A stretch of 64,000 nucleotides of DNA, from positions 74,520,440 to 74,584,439 of the forward strand of contig NC_029519.1 of NCBI RefSeq assembly GCF_001577835.2, in the 5' to 3' direction. Of the stretch, positions 35,731 through 63,381 are shown piece by piece (the stretch's first letter is position 1; each line of letters opens with the position of its first letter). The notes beneath the pieces were generated by a model. It ran no database searches. It was not told the DNA's origin and saw only the letters and a program-made list of their open reading frames with translations. Origin of the DNA: Coturnix japonica (lineage: Eukaryota; Chordata; Aves; Galliformes; Phasianidae). Both the position numbers and the translations under genes were made by a program.

Positions 35731-38600
35731 CAGCTCTAAGCACTTTGTCTCCCAGAGCAGCAAGTTTACTCACTGTGTCTTTCAGCCTCTGGGGAAAATA
35801 GAGCAAAGTTGGGTTCTCTGGATGCATTACTGAGTGATGGCCTTTTTCTCCTAATGCAGCACTCACTTCACTTCCCCCATCAGTTCAGGAGGGCACCGTT
35901 TAGCCTTTTTAATGCCTTAACAACCATATGCTATTCCCAGCTTGTTACACATACATAGTTCACATCATCCCGCTGCAGGGATAAGCGTACATCTCCAACG
36001 CTGAATTTCATCTGTTTATCTCCTCCTGACTGCATTTCTCTTTCAGCATTTCCGGCTTCATGCTGCCTTACACACACAGCATCCAACTCAACAGGAGCTC
36101 AGTTCCCCTTTCAGGCTGACGATTCCCTGCTGCAGCGGTATCAGCTTTGTCTGAATAGGATTCCTGTGTGCGTCCCTCCTTTCCTGGCCCACGCTGCACA
36201 CCTGCCTGCAAAATGGCATCATCTGTTATGTATTTTACCTACATCCCCCCCGGAACAAGGCTGCTGCTTCATTTTCATTGCCAATTGATCTTCCTGGGGA
36301 TGACTGTTTAACTCCACAGGACACACTGCCCCAGGTCTCTGCCTTGTAATGGGTTTAATTTTTTATCATGCTCAGAGCACTGCCTGCTGTCTCTACTTTA
36401 TCAGACACACTGGGAATTTCCTTTGCTTGGCAAATGCTCGTGGTTTTATCAAGGATTATATCTGGGTTTCCTATTAATGGCTTTTCTAGTAATGCCTCTG
36501 AGCTCACTTTTCTTCTAATTTGGAGGCTGATCTCTCACAACTGACATAATGCCCCCAAACTGCAACGCTGCATCTTTCATCTGAGCTCACCCACCAGGCC
36601 CCTCTTCTTCCAGAAAGGAAAAGCAAAAAGAAGAAAACAGTAACTGGAGCAGAAGTCTCTCCCTTGCTGAAACCTTTGGCCTTGGCTCAAGGAGGTTTTC
36701 ATGGGCAGTCCCACAGTTCCCTGGAGGACTTACCTCCATCCTCACTCTCTACTGTCACCTTTATTCTGCCCTCCAAAGGCAATGTGACCAGAGCTCATTT
36801 TCTGTGCTTCTTCCTTCCATGCTTAATTTTTTGGTAACCAAGTATTGCATCTAAGCAAGCCTGCTTACTTTGCTATGATTCTAGTACTGCACTTATTTAG
36901 AACATGAATCTTCTTGTTGCGCTTTGTCAAAGGACAGAGGTTGCTGAGCCAACACCACATTCAAGTATCCTTCAGTATCTTCATCCACTTCTTTTTGCTC
37001 TGTTTCTCTACTGAGTTCATCTCTGAGGGTTTCCAAGCATCAGCTATTTTGCACAGCTTGGCCATGAAACCAACTGTGATTTTTTACTGTTTCCTGGTAA
37101 CACTTGTCAGTAGTTTTCCTATCAAACATATTCCTAATTCTGCTAGAGAATGCGCATCGCTCATTGCTGGCAATAGCACATCTACCCTTATTTTGCTTCT
37201 CCTTCTTATCCATGACTGGCAGTTTTGTATTTACTCCACTGTAAGGTAAATAAAGCCCCAATTCTGCACCTGTTTCATTTTGCACCCACCTCTTTCCAGC
37301 AAGGGAGGAAGCCCAGGAGCCTCCCCACCCCTGATAATAGCTCGGATATTGCTGCTTCAGCCTGTTAAGATGGTGATTGCTTTTTTCCTCTGCTGTTCTA
37401 AACATAAGCCTGTATTTCGGGTTAAAAAAAAATTAAATCAGAAGGAATTTTCTAATAATTGGGAAAGCTTTGATGTCCATCTGAAAGAGTTCCTTGAAAG
37501 AGAAGGAAAAAAACCCAAACACATCAAGGAAGACATTAGGACTGAACCTCGCTCTTTCATCAGTACATACAGTACATAATGCACATCAGGTGCCACAGGA
37601 ACTGCGGCTCAAGGTCAAAGCAAGGTCCTTATGAAAGGGACAGTTACTCTCTAGCGACAGATAAGGAGAAGAAAGTCAAAGCTAATCACTGAGAGAGGAA
37701 AGGCAGGAGTGCTCAGTGTCAAGTGAAAGAGCTACAAAAGCCTTTACGCGGGGAAGAGATCAGTTCAGAACCTGGCTGTGAACTGAGGCTTTATCTGCTA
37801 TGAAGGGTCCCCCAACCACATTTCCCCCCTTCACATCTAAAAGGTGGTACAGGCACTAACGAGCGCAGCACAGGGTCAACCTCACACCTCAGAGCTGGTC
37901 AGATGGCAGCGGGTCATCCTGCTCCTACTGCCCGTGGGGATGTGGGAAGGGTTAACCTCATATTATCATTCAAAGAGCCTGGATTCAGCATCCTCACTGC
38001 ACTAGAACTCAATTAACTGGTGTTTTAGAACAGTGAATGACAGCTGAAGGTGCTGTCATTTTAAAAATTAATTTTAAAACTAAATTTTAAAACTAAAAAG
38101 TACAAAGAATTATAAGGAGCTTCCTGGATATCCAAACTTGCACTCTCCATTAAGCACAAAGCAGCCAGATGTCACTGCGTCAGATAAAGTCATGTTCCTG
38201 TCTCTAACAAAAGCTGAAGGCAGTCACCTGGAGATGTGTGTAAGAACAGAAGAAGCATATCAGAAAATTTCCCAAAGTAATCTCTGCCTTCAGCTGTTCA
38301 TTGCCAGGGACTTCCAAAGGCAGATGTGTTTCCTGTGTATTTAATAACCTGCAATAGTGTACTCTTTGATCTTGCCAAGTCTCCTTTTGAAGCCATCTGA
38401 ACCCTTAGTGTTCCAGCAGCCGCAGTTTTGGCAGAGAGCTCTGCAGCTCAACTACTTGCAGAGTGAAAAATCATCTTTTGCTTGTTTTCAATGAAATTCA
38501 TGTGACGCTTCCTTCAGATACACAAATGTGGATTTAGATGCTCTGTTGCAGCCAACCTGTCCAAGCATGTAGGAATCAACTTAGGAAAGCCAGGCTCCAC
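35731..38600. other. Intergenic, no gene seen
   Basis: No recognisable gene or transposon. Open frames at 36914-37249 (plus) and 37040-37405 (minus) overlap each other in opposite directions and have no motif I recognise. Confidence 0.45.
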
Positions 38601-38890
38601 CTGGAGTTGAACCTCGACCTCTTATCAGCAAGAAATATCTGGAGAGCTACAGGCTCAGATTCAACTTGATCCCTGGGAATATGATAAAGCAATCGTGGAA
38701 GCCTTTTTCAAACGACTTAAGGACAAGATGTGGAAGAAAACAGAGACCTGACACTCCACCTGGACTGTCACAAGTCCACTGGGCCAGATGGGATCCAACT
38801 GAGTGTGCTGAGCGGGCAGCTAGATGTGATTGTCCAGCCTCTTCCCACTATCTATCAGTATTACTAGTCAGCTGGATAGAAAGACATTGA
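38600..38890 (+). mobile_element. CR1 LINE ORF2 fragment
   Basis: CACCTGGAGTTGAACCTCGA, then CACAAGTCCACTGGGCCAGA, TGGGATCCAACTGAGTG and CTTCCCACTATCTATCAG follow the CR1 ORF2 segment around the start of the reverse transcriptase. It is degraded and carries stop codons. It includes a 37-bp block (38624-38660) that recurs in the LTR at 39907-39943. Confidence 0.65.
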
Positions 38891-39035
38891 AGCCCTGGAT
38901 CTTCCAGAGAAGGGGAATGAAGCTGTGAAGGGTCTGGAGCACAAGTCTTATGGGGAACAGCTGAGGGAACTGGGATTGTTTATTCTGGAGAAGGGGAATC
39001 CTTGGAACAGGTTGTCCAAGGAGGTTGTTGTGTGT
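38891..39035 (+). mobile_element. CR1 LINE fragment, 3' region
   Basis: GGGTCTGGAGCACAAGTCTT, ATGGGGAACAGCTGAGGGAA and CTGGGATTGTTTATTCTGGA correspond to the CR1 segment after ORF2, followed by GGAACAGGTTGTCCAAGGAG. Blocks that lie between these in full CR1 are missing here. Confidence 0.8.
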
Positions 39036-39433
39036 ATATCTATAAATCATTATATCAATACATCAGAGTGCAAAACCAGAAATAACCAGTCTCTGATACA
39101 AGAATATTGCATATTACGGATGCTGGTACATCACAGTGTTACAAATTAAAAATGACATCTTTACAGAGAAGTAATGTAACTGGAATGCAATTGAGAAACA
39201 AAATAATGTAAAAATATTACGTTTGAAAATCCAAAACATCAGATTGTCCCCAGAGAAAACACAGTAATGTGAATGGAAGCAACTAAAATTAGATAAGGAA
39301 GATTTATTTACTCATTTTACTTTTATGATTGTTAAGACAGGGAAAAAAACACACAAAAAACCCCCCAAAAAACAACTTGTTTGACATAGTTGGATGAAAG
39401 GCAAAAGTACAGAGATCGTTCTGGCTGACTCTG

Positions 39434-40345
39434 TGTCTCGCTCCAATTTAGGAGTGAGGAAAAGGTTCTTTTAATAATGTTATGCCCGGCGTGAGATTAA
39501 GAAGAAGAGCATTCAAATGTTGATCCGACCAGTTTATTGGAAGTAATTGACAATTGAGGGGATGGGGAAGGGAGAGTGACGAATGCCAAAATTAGGGTGA
39601 TGGGGAAGGGAAAGTAGGCGATAGAAAAAGGTAGAAAAGAGCAAGAATTACGTTAAAGCGGGGAATAGTCACCTCCTGGATGCAGCAGCGTCCCGTAGCA
39701 CGTTGTTAACGTTGGTCCGGGGCAAAATAAGCGTAGGGGAGAGCAGCAGCAGAGTAGCAGGCCGCAGATCGATGAAACGCAGAGAAGATGGTCAGAGTAG
39801 CGAGGTCTCAGGAAGTGGAGTCTCAGGCAGCGAGGTCCCTCGGAGCAGAGTCTCGAGCAGCAATCCCAGAAGAGATAATAGGCAGCAGTAGGACAACGGT
39901 GGAGGGATCAGCAAGAAATATCTGGAGAGCTACAGGCTCAGATACCTAGATGCCCACACAACCGTGGTTTGTCCGTGCCCTTTCCAGCCTTCGAGACATT
40001 TCGGGAGGGCTCGGGTCAGTGTCTTGTGATTTCCTCAGAGATGTCAATCTTCCTTGAGATGAGCCAACACGAAAGAAAGGCCACTTAAGGGCCATCAGTC
40101 CTCAGAGATGGCCATCTTCCTTGAGATAGGCCAACACAAAAGACCACTTAAGGGCCATTGATCAGTATCTTATCTCCCTTTCGTAGCTCCCGGACTTGTC
40201 CATCTCCTAAACAAAGGGATTTCTCGAACCTTGGTTCCTGTGTATTTCAGACAAAGGGAGTCCTGGAACCTTGGCCAGGACTTGCCTGAACTTGTCCATT
40301 TCAGCAAACTTTGAGACAGTAATGTAAAAAGCATGGCCTCTTACA
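39434..40345 (-). mobile_element. Endogenous retrovirus solo LTR (912 bp, long form)
   Basis: Read on the minus strand it begins TGTAAGAGGCCATGC and ends GAGCGAGACA (TG...CA). It is flanked by a perfect 5-bp target duplication (CTCTG on the plus strand at 39429-39433 and 40346-40350). It has an AATAAA before a GGTCGGATCAAC segment in the R/U5 part and a tandem repeat of about 67 bp in U3 (40034-40163). A 5-bp duplication fits ERV-L-type or related avian elements; the exact family is not certain. There is no internal viral sequence, so it arose by LTR-LTR recombination. It aligns to the LTR at 59836-60279 at about 98%, apart from an internal segment of about 470 bp found only here. It lies downstream of HTT, in the same direction. 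Confidence 0.93.
40034..40163 (-). repeat. Tandem repeat inside LTR U3 (2 x about 67 bp)
   Basis: Two units, each starting CTCAGAGATG on the plus strand and running through CTTCCTTGAGAT, CCAACAC and CCACTTAAGGGCCAT (40034-40100 and 40101-40163). Duplicated U3 segments often act as enhancer repeats. Confidence 0.85.
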
Positions 40346-40350
40346 CTCTG

Positions 40351-43300
40351 GAGTAGCAATTCACAGGGAAAACTCCAGTTCAAAGCACAAATGAACTATG
40401 CATTCCTTTTATAATCCAATACAAAGAAACACTCAAAGTCTAATTATAAGGGTAACACTACTCAGAAGCAGCTTCAGGTTCTGCAGCCTTCCTTACCTTA
40501 CCCATCACAGCTGTGCAATTTAAAATGCTTTTCCTTCCCTTGTTGCTCAGTAGGTGCCTGTGCAGCCTAAGGACTAAATACACAGGACAGGATGCAAAGT
40601 GGAAAAATACTCAGGACATATTTTCAGGCAGAATAGAGAGCTACTGAAGAAGGTGATGATGCGAAGTAGAACAAACTGGGTCTAACCATTGCCCAGTAGT
40701 AAAGAAGCTCACGTGCTCTGACGCACCTCATGGTAGTTCCTTCACTCCTGGTCTGTAGCTTGCAGCCAGATGACATCAAACTGTTTCCTGCCTTCCCTTC
40801 AGCTGAGGGCTTCCAGCCACTTTTTCACTGTCAGCCTGGCTGTCCCACCGCATCCCCAAAAGTGAACCATTTAAAATGAACCATTTAATTGTTTAGGGCT
40901 ACGGATTGTTTTTAGATTATTTTCTTCTTAAAAATACATTGATATTTCAAGTATCTGTAGCTGGTCATCAGCAGACAAGAAGGACCTTCATTCAGCTCCT
41001 GATCACCGTCATTTGAACTAAGCCCAGCTTTTGAAACAGGCCTTCAAATGCACTTCAATATATCTCAATTAGGGGTAAATTCGTGTTTATGACACTCAGC
41101 ATCCAGAGTTATTCTGTATCCATGGGATTTTGTAGTCAGTAAAGCACGACTGAAATCAAATTTGCTCCCCAATTCTGAGATATTTTTCAAGTTATAAAGC
41201 TACAGAGCACAATACAGTTAAATACCATTAATTCAGGATCGGCATTTACGTTTCATCTCAAGTTAATGTAGTCAAACTGAGAATAAAAGCAGTGTATACA
41301 AAGGGGAGCCAGACTTCACTAAGAAGTTAATAATTAATAAGCACTTTGATGGTATTTACCATCAGCAAAAATGCAAAAAAAAACCCCTAACCCCAAACCT
41401 TAAACACTATAAATCTCACTGCAACAAACTGAGTTTGTATTTTCAGTGGTAGATATAGCCCAGGAATCTTTTGTAGCGCAACATGACAGCTCAGCATGAC
41501 TTCTTGCAGCATTCCGCCACCACCACAATTAATTTCAAAGGTATAATACCACAGTTTGGATTTTTATGGCTTAAGAAACTTAGGTTTGCTTAAACCAGTT
41601 AGCTGAGACCGATCAACTCAAACCAATTTAGGCTTGCTGTAATTTCTCCCACAGAGGGATCCTCTCAAACTCCATAGGACGATGGTAGAAATGGAAAAAT
41701 AACCTGTCAGCAGATTACAAGCTTCTGCCATGTCATTTACTTTAGGGGTCAAGGCAGAGGAAAGAACAGGGGAGCAGAAGGAATGAACCTCAGACGTAAG
41801 GATCAGATGCCTTGAAATGTTTAAAAAGAAAATACCTCCCGCTACTCAAGGATTAACTTTCAGTTGAAACCAAAAACTGCTGGTTTGAAGCAGTTCTGAA
41901 GGCAAAGAGAAATGTTCAACAAAGAACAACTGAAGGAATATCTGTCCTAACTTGCCTGAAACAAAATGTTAGAAGACAAACTGTGTTGTTCTTGCAGATG
42001 CCAACATGAACACTAAAGATGGTACATGAGACATCAGCATTAACAGGACATATCAAGGTAGTTGATAGCAAGCTTTACACTTGCACTTCTATTGGATGAC
42101 CAGGCAAATGCTCCAATATTAGAGTCACCCAACTGAAAGATCGTGATGAGAGCCCACTTAGTCCTTTTTCCTTAAGGGGAACTAAGAGGTGTAACAGAAC
42201 AGGGATTATTTCAAGTTAGTGAAGCGCTGGGATGAATTAGAAGTTTTACAGGGCATGTAATTCAAGATGAGCTCGATTAGCAGAAATGTACTATTTAAAT
42301 GGTTTAACTTCACCTGGCTCAAATCTGCACACAAGCTTCTGTGGCAGAGTCAAACCCAGCCCTCGGGGATGCGTTTTGCTTGGAGCCCAAACACTGCAGC
42401 CTGGCTGAAAGAACTCCTGAATGTAAATAAGGAGGGAAAACAGTCAGGTTGCACTCGATCAAAATCTACCCACGGCATTTGCAATTGGGAGGATATGAAA
42501 ACAGCACCTGGGGTGAGGATTATGATGTTATAACTTGGATGTATATGCCATGGGAAAGAACAGAAACAAAATTCATGTAGAATTATGGCTACGGTGGAAG
42601 AACAGGAGGTTTGGCTTAGAAGACGCTGTATATACTGCATAAACCTTTTTATGCTTTACTTTCAAAAATCCTAGAAGTCACAGATCTTTTCATCTCTTCA
42701 AACAGTTATGCAAAAGTTATGGTGTAATTATGGTATAATTCCAAATGCAATCAAAGCTTTTCATCTCGTCACTGGGGCAGAGCCAAGCCAGTTCCAAAAT
42801 GATGGCTGCAATAGTCCGATAGCTGCAGTGACTAAATAGGGACACAGCAGTACTTACATGGGACAGGAGTTGTTAGAGAAAACTGAAGGATTCTACTCTT
42901 AGAAGTGCAGCGCTTCATCCTCCTGTGTATAGTGAACCATCTTCACTCTTCAAAACTTAAACTGCTGCTCTTCTCCAAGTGAAGAACAAAAGCTGAAGAC
43001 TATCATTCAGCTCAAACAAACGGTGACAGGAGCAGCTGTTACTACCAGCCAGCAACGCTGACAAGGAAAAATGTGTGAAAAAGTTATTTTGACCAAGAAT
43101 GAAACCAGCACGTGCTTGGTACATTAAACTACTGCTTTTAAAGCTTATTCCAGAAGTTCCAAAGAACAGCCAAGAGCTGCACAGTTAATCAAAACAAGAT
43201 GTCTCTAACAGTCGAGTTCTGCAAGAGATCCTCCAGTGCTCGGCAGCAGGACCACCCAGAAACGTCTTTTAAGATGCAGGCCCAATGGAAAGCCTAACAG

Positions 43301-43684
43301 CTGGGGAATCAAGCTTAGGCAAGTTAAACCATTTCTTCTCCAGCGTAAGATAATCTCCCCCATAGGACTGCTGCAGATAAAAACATCCTCATCCAAAAAT
43401 ACAGCTGTACGCTTACATTTCACCTTTTCTGATCTCAGAGTTTTGGCAACCGTGACTATTAGATATAATTAAAAGCTCAGTTGTGATAGTTTTCTTATTG
43501 CAAACAGCACTGAGATTCTGAAGCACGCCTACAACTGCAGATAGTTCAAGTATTCTTGCATGCTGTTAAGATACTCCATATTTGATAGCTGCTGAAAAGG
43601 AGACACCAGGGAAAAACACAGTGAGAATGCAACAAGACTTCTTTTAAATAAACAGAGAAAAATGTCTTACAGCAATAGTTGTAT
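40351..43684. other. Intergenic, no gene seen
   Basis: Unique-looking AT-rich sequence between the solo LTR and the likely end of the HTT 3' UTR. Paired open frames at 42267-42640 and 43205-43472 overlap on opposite strands without recognisable homology. Confidence 0.45.
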
Positions 43685-46600
43685 TTTATTTTCTCTTTTA
43701 GTTTCAAATTGCAGTATTTTTCAGCATTTCTTTAAACTTAAACATACATCTAAAATCATATGCTTTCCTTTTATTTTGAGTACAATTGTTCTTTGGGTTG
43801 GGGCTCCAAGCTTTCGCTCATCACTGCCCTCAAGCTCTATAAGACAACAGCACAGGGTGCTGCACATCACATGCCTTCGCCTTGTCCTTCGTCAGGCTGA
43901 CCCAACTTGATGGTACACGTACACAGACCGATGGCAATGATCAGCTCACACAAATGCACATGAAAGAAAGCAGCGCATGCTTCACAAATGCTCTGCAGCA
44001 TTCATACCCTGTCGACATGAATACAACTAAAACCTGACATACTACAGAAGCTCTCCTGGGTATGACTGTGGGATTCTCAAGATTTTCCGATGGATGCTTC
44101 AAAGTAGCATGCACAAAGAGTTCACCTGAAATCTCGGTATAAGAGTAGCATATTGAACTTCCCAGTAATTTTGCTACATTGCTTACTCTAGTTCTTACAG
44201 CAGCTTGCTCTTTTTCTTTTTAACTTGAAAAGAAGGAAACTATCTAAATTAGAGTACCAAAGTGCCTTGCTCCTTTATAACTTTTATCATCTGTATCTCC
44301 GTAACCAGAACTGTTTTAAAAATAAAAGAGCAAAGCACTAACCATTGTCACATAGTTATTTCTATCATTAGTGCAAATTTTGCTCGGGATTGTACATGAA
44401 AAAGTCTCTTTTATGCAGTGAATGTACTTGAACCAACACCTTTTACTCCCACCTCATCCCTTTCAACCGCTGGGTAAGATTCTGAATGACCAAATTTAAT
44501 CAGGTTGCTTATTGCTGTATTTATTGCTCGTCATACTCTAAAAATTTCTTATATTTAGGAAGCATAAATGCTTAGGTGTGACAGCTCCACAAACATCTAA
44601 GACAAAAAATGTCTGCTGCTCTTGGAGAGCTGCCTTTGCAGTGCTTTTGACACAACCTCCTTATCTGCTTTATGAAGTTAACAGCTGTTTACAAAGGAGG
44701 ACGGTAAGACAGAAGGTAAATCTATTAAGTACGAACAAATTTCTTTTAATCCAAAAGCTTCCACTCATTCCCCACTTGGTTTATTTAATCTGCTCAATCA
44801 TTACTTCATGCCTAAGGAACGCTCTGTTTTTTAAGAAACAAAAACTTCTTGGTATTGAGAAGGCATTTCTACCAAAGCAGGAGTACTGTGCAGTCACTTT
44901 AGGGAAGAAACAACATCTGAGTATACGCTCAAGAGAAGATTTAAACACACTCACACTCAATTTCAACTGGCAAAAAGCATAAGTAGAAAAGAAAATTCTC
45001 TGAATACTTTCAGCAATAAATTATTTTAAATGTTTTGCTCTTTTTTTCTACTTTAAATCCAACATCAGGATTTCTTGGTGATCGCTGTTCTGCTGTTTTG
45101 CTCTGTTGTTGCAGTCCCCATCACAGACCTCTCAACTCTTTTGTCGCTACAAGCAGGAAGGAGTGATCTCAAGTACAATTTCACTCTAGAAAAAAGGAGA
45201 GTGGGGAAAGCAAGAACAGGAAGAGGATAGCAAAGTGTGCTGCAGGTGATGTGTTAGATTTGAAGCACTACTCGTGTGCCTGTTTCCACACTAGGAGGGC
45301 CCTTATTCCCTACAGGTCACTGAGAACTTCTAAAAGGAGCTGCTGTTCTTTAGAAGTTCCAGAAACATTTTTCAGGAGGTATACATATATATAGGTATAT
45401 GTATACTATATATATATACACACACACATAGTATGACAAATCTCCAAGAGAAGTTCAACATACGGAGTAATTACTAGCAGTGAATCCATGAGTGTAAAAC
45501 TGACTGCATCAGCTCTAAAGCTTGCCTAGAACTGGGTGATGCAACTATTTGCTTAAAGGCCATTTGAGGAAAAGGGGCTTTGTCACATCAGATGCTTCTC
45601 ATCCAGCCATGCTGACGGCTTGGTTCAATACATCCTTTCAGTGGTTGGAAAGATTCTATGGCAAGTTCCAAATGAGTTGGTTTGGAAAGTTTCATAAAGG
45701 GACTAGCTCCCATTATCTCAAGGTGAAGTAACCAACTAGTCCGTGTTAATCATGAGGAGCTTAAAATTATGAAGAATTGAACAGTTTGTAACACAACACA
45801 TACTGTTGGTGAGAATATGACTAACCTGATGCTTAAAAAATATATTAAAATCTATTTTAAATTTTGGAAAATAGCTTACAAAAATATCTTCACTTAAACT
45901 ATATATCATACAAAAACTGACTGGTGTGTGGGTTTACAGTACAAAACGATTACTGGTGGTTACAAAAGGGAACAGTGATCTATAGTACCCTTAACGAATG
46001 CGCAGGGCATTAAATCTCACTGCCTTGAATTAGTCTCTTGTGAGAATTAAGATAATTTCCAATGCAACTCAAAACTTTCAAACAGTATCTATTAAATCTT
46101 TTTCTGAACTCCTATTCAGCTTCTTTTAAAAATCACCACAGTGCTGTGGCCCAAAAAATAAGAGTAACCCAACTAAGGGCAGAAATAATTGCTCTAGATA
46201 ATAAGATCTGTAGAGAGCTAAATACAGCAATGTCTACAGTTGTTTCTACTGCCCATATTATCAGTTTTGCCTTTTTAAGAGGAAGTGACACCAGCGGACA
46301 ATTCCTTTTAAATCAATTTATGGGCAGGAGTAACAATTTTTGGTCTAGATTGGAATTAGTTTAAATACACGGGTTTAATAAATACAAATATACACATCTG
46401 TATACATTAAATGTTGTCACGTGTATAATTTCCACATATACATTATATACAGAAATACATACAAGCACATGCTCCTCCTGACAACACTATCTCATTTTTC
46501 CAAGTGTCACCAAAAGGTGAGATAAGAAATAGAAGAAAGGTTAAATATAGGACATGACTAAAAACCCAGCTATCGTTTTTTCTATAATTAAAGAATTATA

Positions 46601-48026
46601 ATAAATGCAACTGAAGACAAATGCTGTGCTTTCCCCATGTAACGCTCACAAATCAATCGGGTTTCCTGGGTAAAAGCTAAATCTGGCCCTGTGCAGTGCT
46701 ATAAGATCCTTGATATTTGTACTGTGTGTCTAAAGCGTTATGTGTATGACAGGTAATAAAAGCAGTTGTGTAATCTAACACCTTAGCCAGTCCCAAAGTA
46801 GACCACAGCAGCCTCCTGATTCTCAACTGCTAGTACAAATTTGTTCAATGTGAGAGTGGTTTGAATCCAGTTGACTCCATGGTCTCAGTTAGGAAAGGTC
46901 AAATGGTTATTGACTACTGGGGAGTTTGCACTATTGTCTCTTAAATGCTGTGCAACAGGTAAGAGCCATTTCTTGAGTATACAAAAGTCTGATTCAAAAC
47001 AACTAGTCCTCTCTTTTACCATAACATCTCAAAATAAAGGAATTCAAAAGCTACAAGTGGACCACAAGAATGCCTCCTTAATACAGCCACTCAAGACGCA
47101 TTAAATCAACATATTCCAGTTTTAAAGCACTTTAAGAAAAAGTGAGATGCAAAACAAGATGTAATCTGTACATTAAGATGGATTTTCAAAAGGAACATAA
47201 ATCTGAGCACAAGGAAAAATGAGGACAATACAGATGTTGAGACATTCAGTAGCGTGGCTTCTGTTCATCTCAAATTACAGCACAGCTCATGCATCACACA
47301 TCTTACAATTTTACATACTGTACATGATATAGAAATAGAAATATTTAAGTTAAAATTTCTTTTACTGATATACTGTACTCAAATTTTAAATCCTGAGAGG
47401 AAAAAAAAAAAAGTGTGGTTACGTATGTGCACCACATCTCTGATACCACCAACACGTGCACCACAGGATATAAGAAAGTCTAGAGAGGAATTACATGCTG
47501 GAAGTGTAACTCATGAAAGCCATCGTTTCTTGTCCTTGTTTGGGAGAGACAATTCAATTCAATAACCTATTTTGTACTACACAACAGTATATACATGTAC
47601 ATAAAACTATGGAGTTTTCTAACGACTGCAGCTTGCAATAATGGAGTGTTTCTGTCAGTTTCTTACCAGCTGCAACACGTGGCTTCAGCAGAACATTAGG
47701 AAGAACAATACCAGTTACCTTGCATGTAGCACTTAATCACAGTTTACATTTAGTAAATCTGTCTCAGATTAGTCCCAAACATCACTTGTAGAACATGGAC
47801 AACTCCACCCACATGGGTCTTGTGTCAAGAACAATAAAAGCTACACTAGAATTTTCAGGTGATTTCCAGTGCTACAGAGCACTTCTCCATGCATTCTGGA
47901 AGAAAATAAGTGGCAGGTCCATGTTTATCACAAGTGCAACCACAGATACTTCCTCAATCTCACATTTTTAATAGTTCGTCTCAGATTCCAACACTGGCCA
48001 TGCAATTTCGTTATGCATCGGGACAT
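43685..48026 (-). other. HTT: Candidate HTT 3' UTR (about 4.3 kb)
   Basis: This follows the HTT stop codon and is free of recognisable transposons. Minus-strand AATAAA signals occur at 44520-44525 and 43685-43690; the latter is followed by T/G-rich sequence. Human HTT has a long-form 3' UTR of about 3.9 kb, so this length is plausible. Which signals are used, and whether a short form exists, is inference. A (TA)n/(CA)n tract lies at 45381-45427. Confidence 0.4.
45381..45427 (+). repeat. (TA)n/(CA)n microsatellite
   Basis: Alternating TATATA and CACACA runs within the presumed HTT 3' UTR. Confidence 0.85.

Positions 48027-63381
<15,355 letters not shown>

Noticed and set aside
39703-39891. 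Ser/Arg-rich open frame
   Set aside because: It lies inside the solo LTR's low-complexity region; not a gene.
39434-40345. LTR end first placed at the GGGCATAACA sequence inside the element
   Set aside because: Homology between the two copies continues to GAGCGARACA, and only that boundary gives perfect 5-bp target duplications at both sites.
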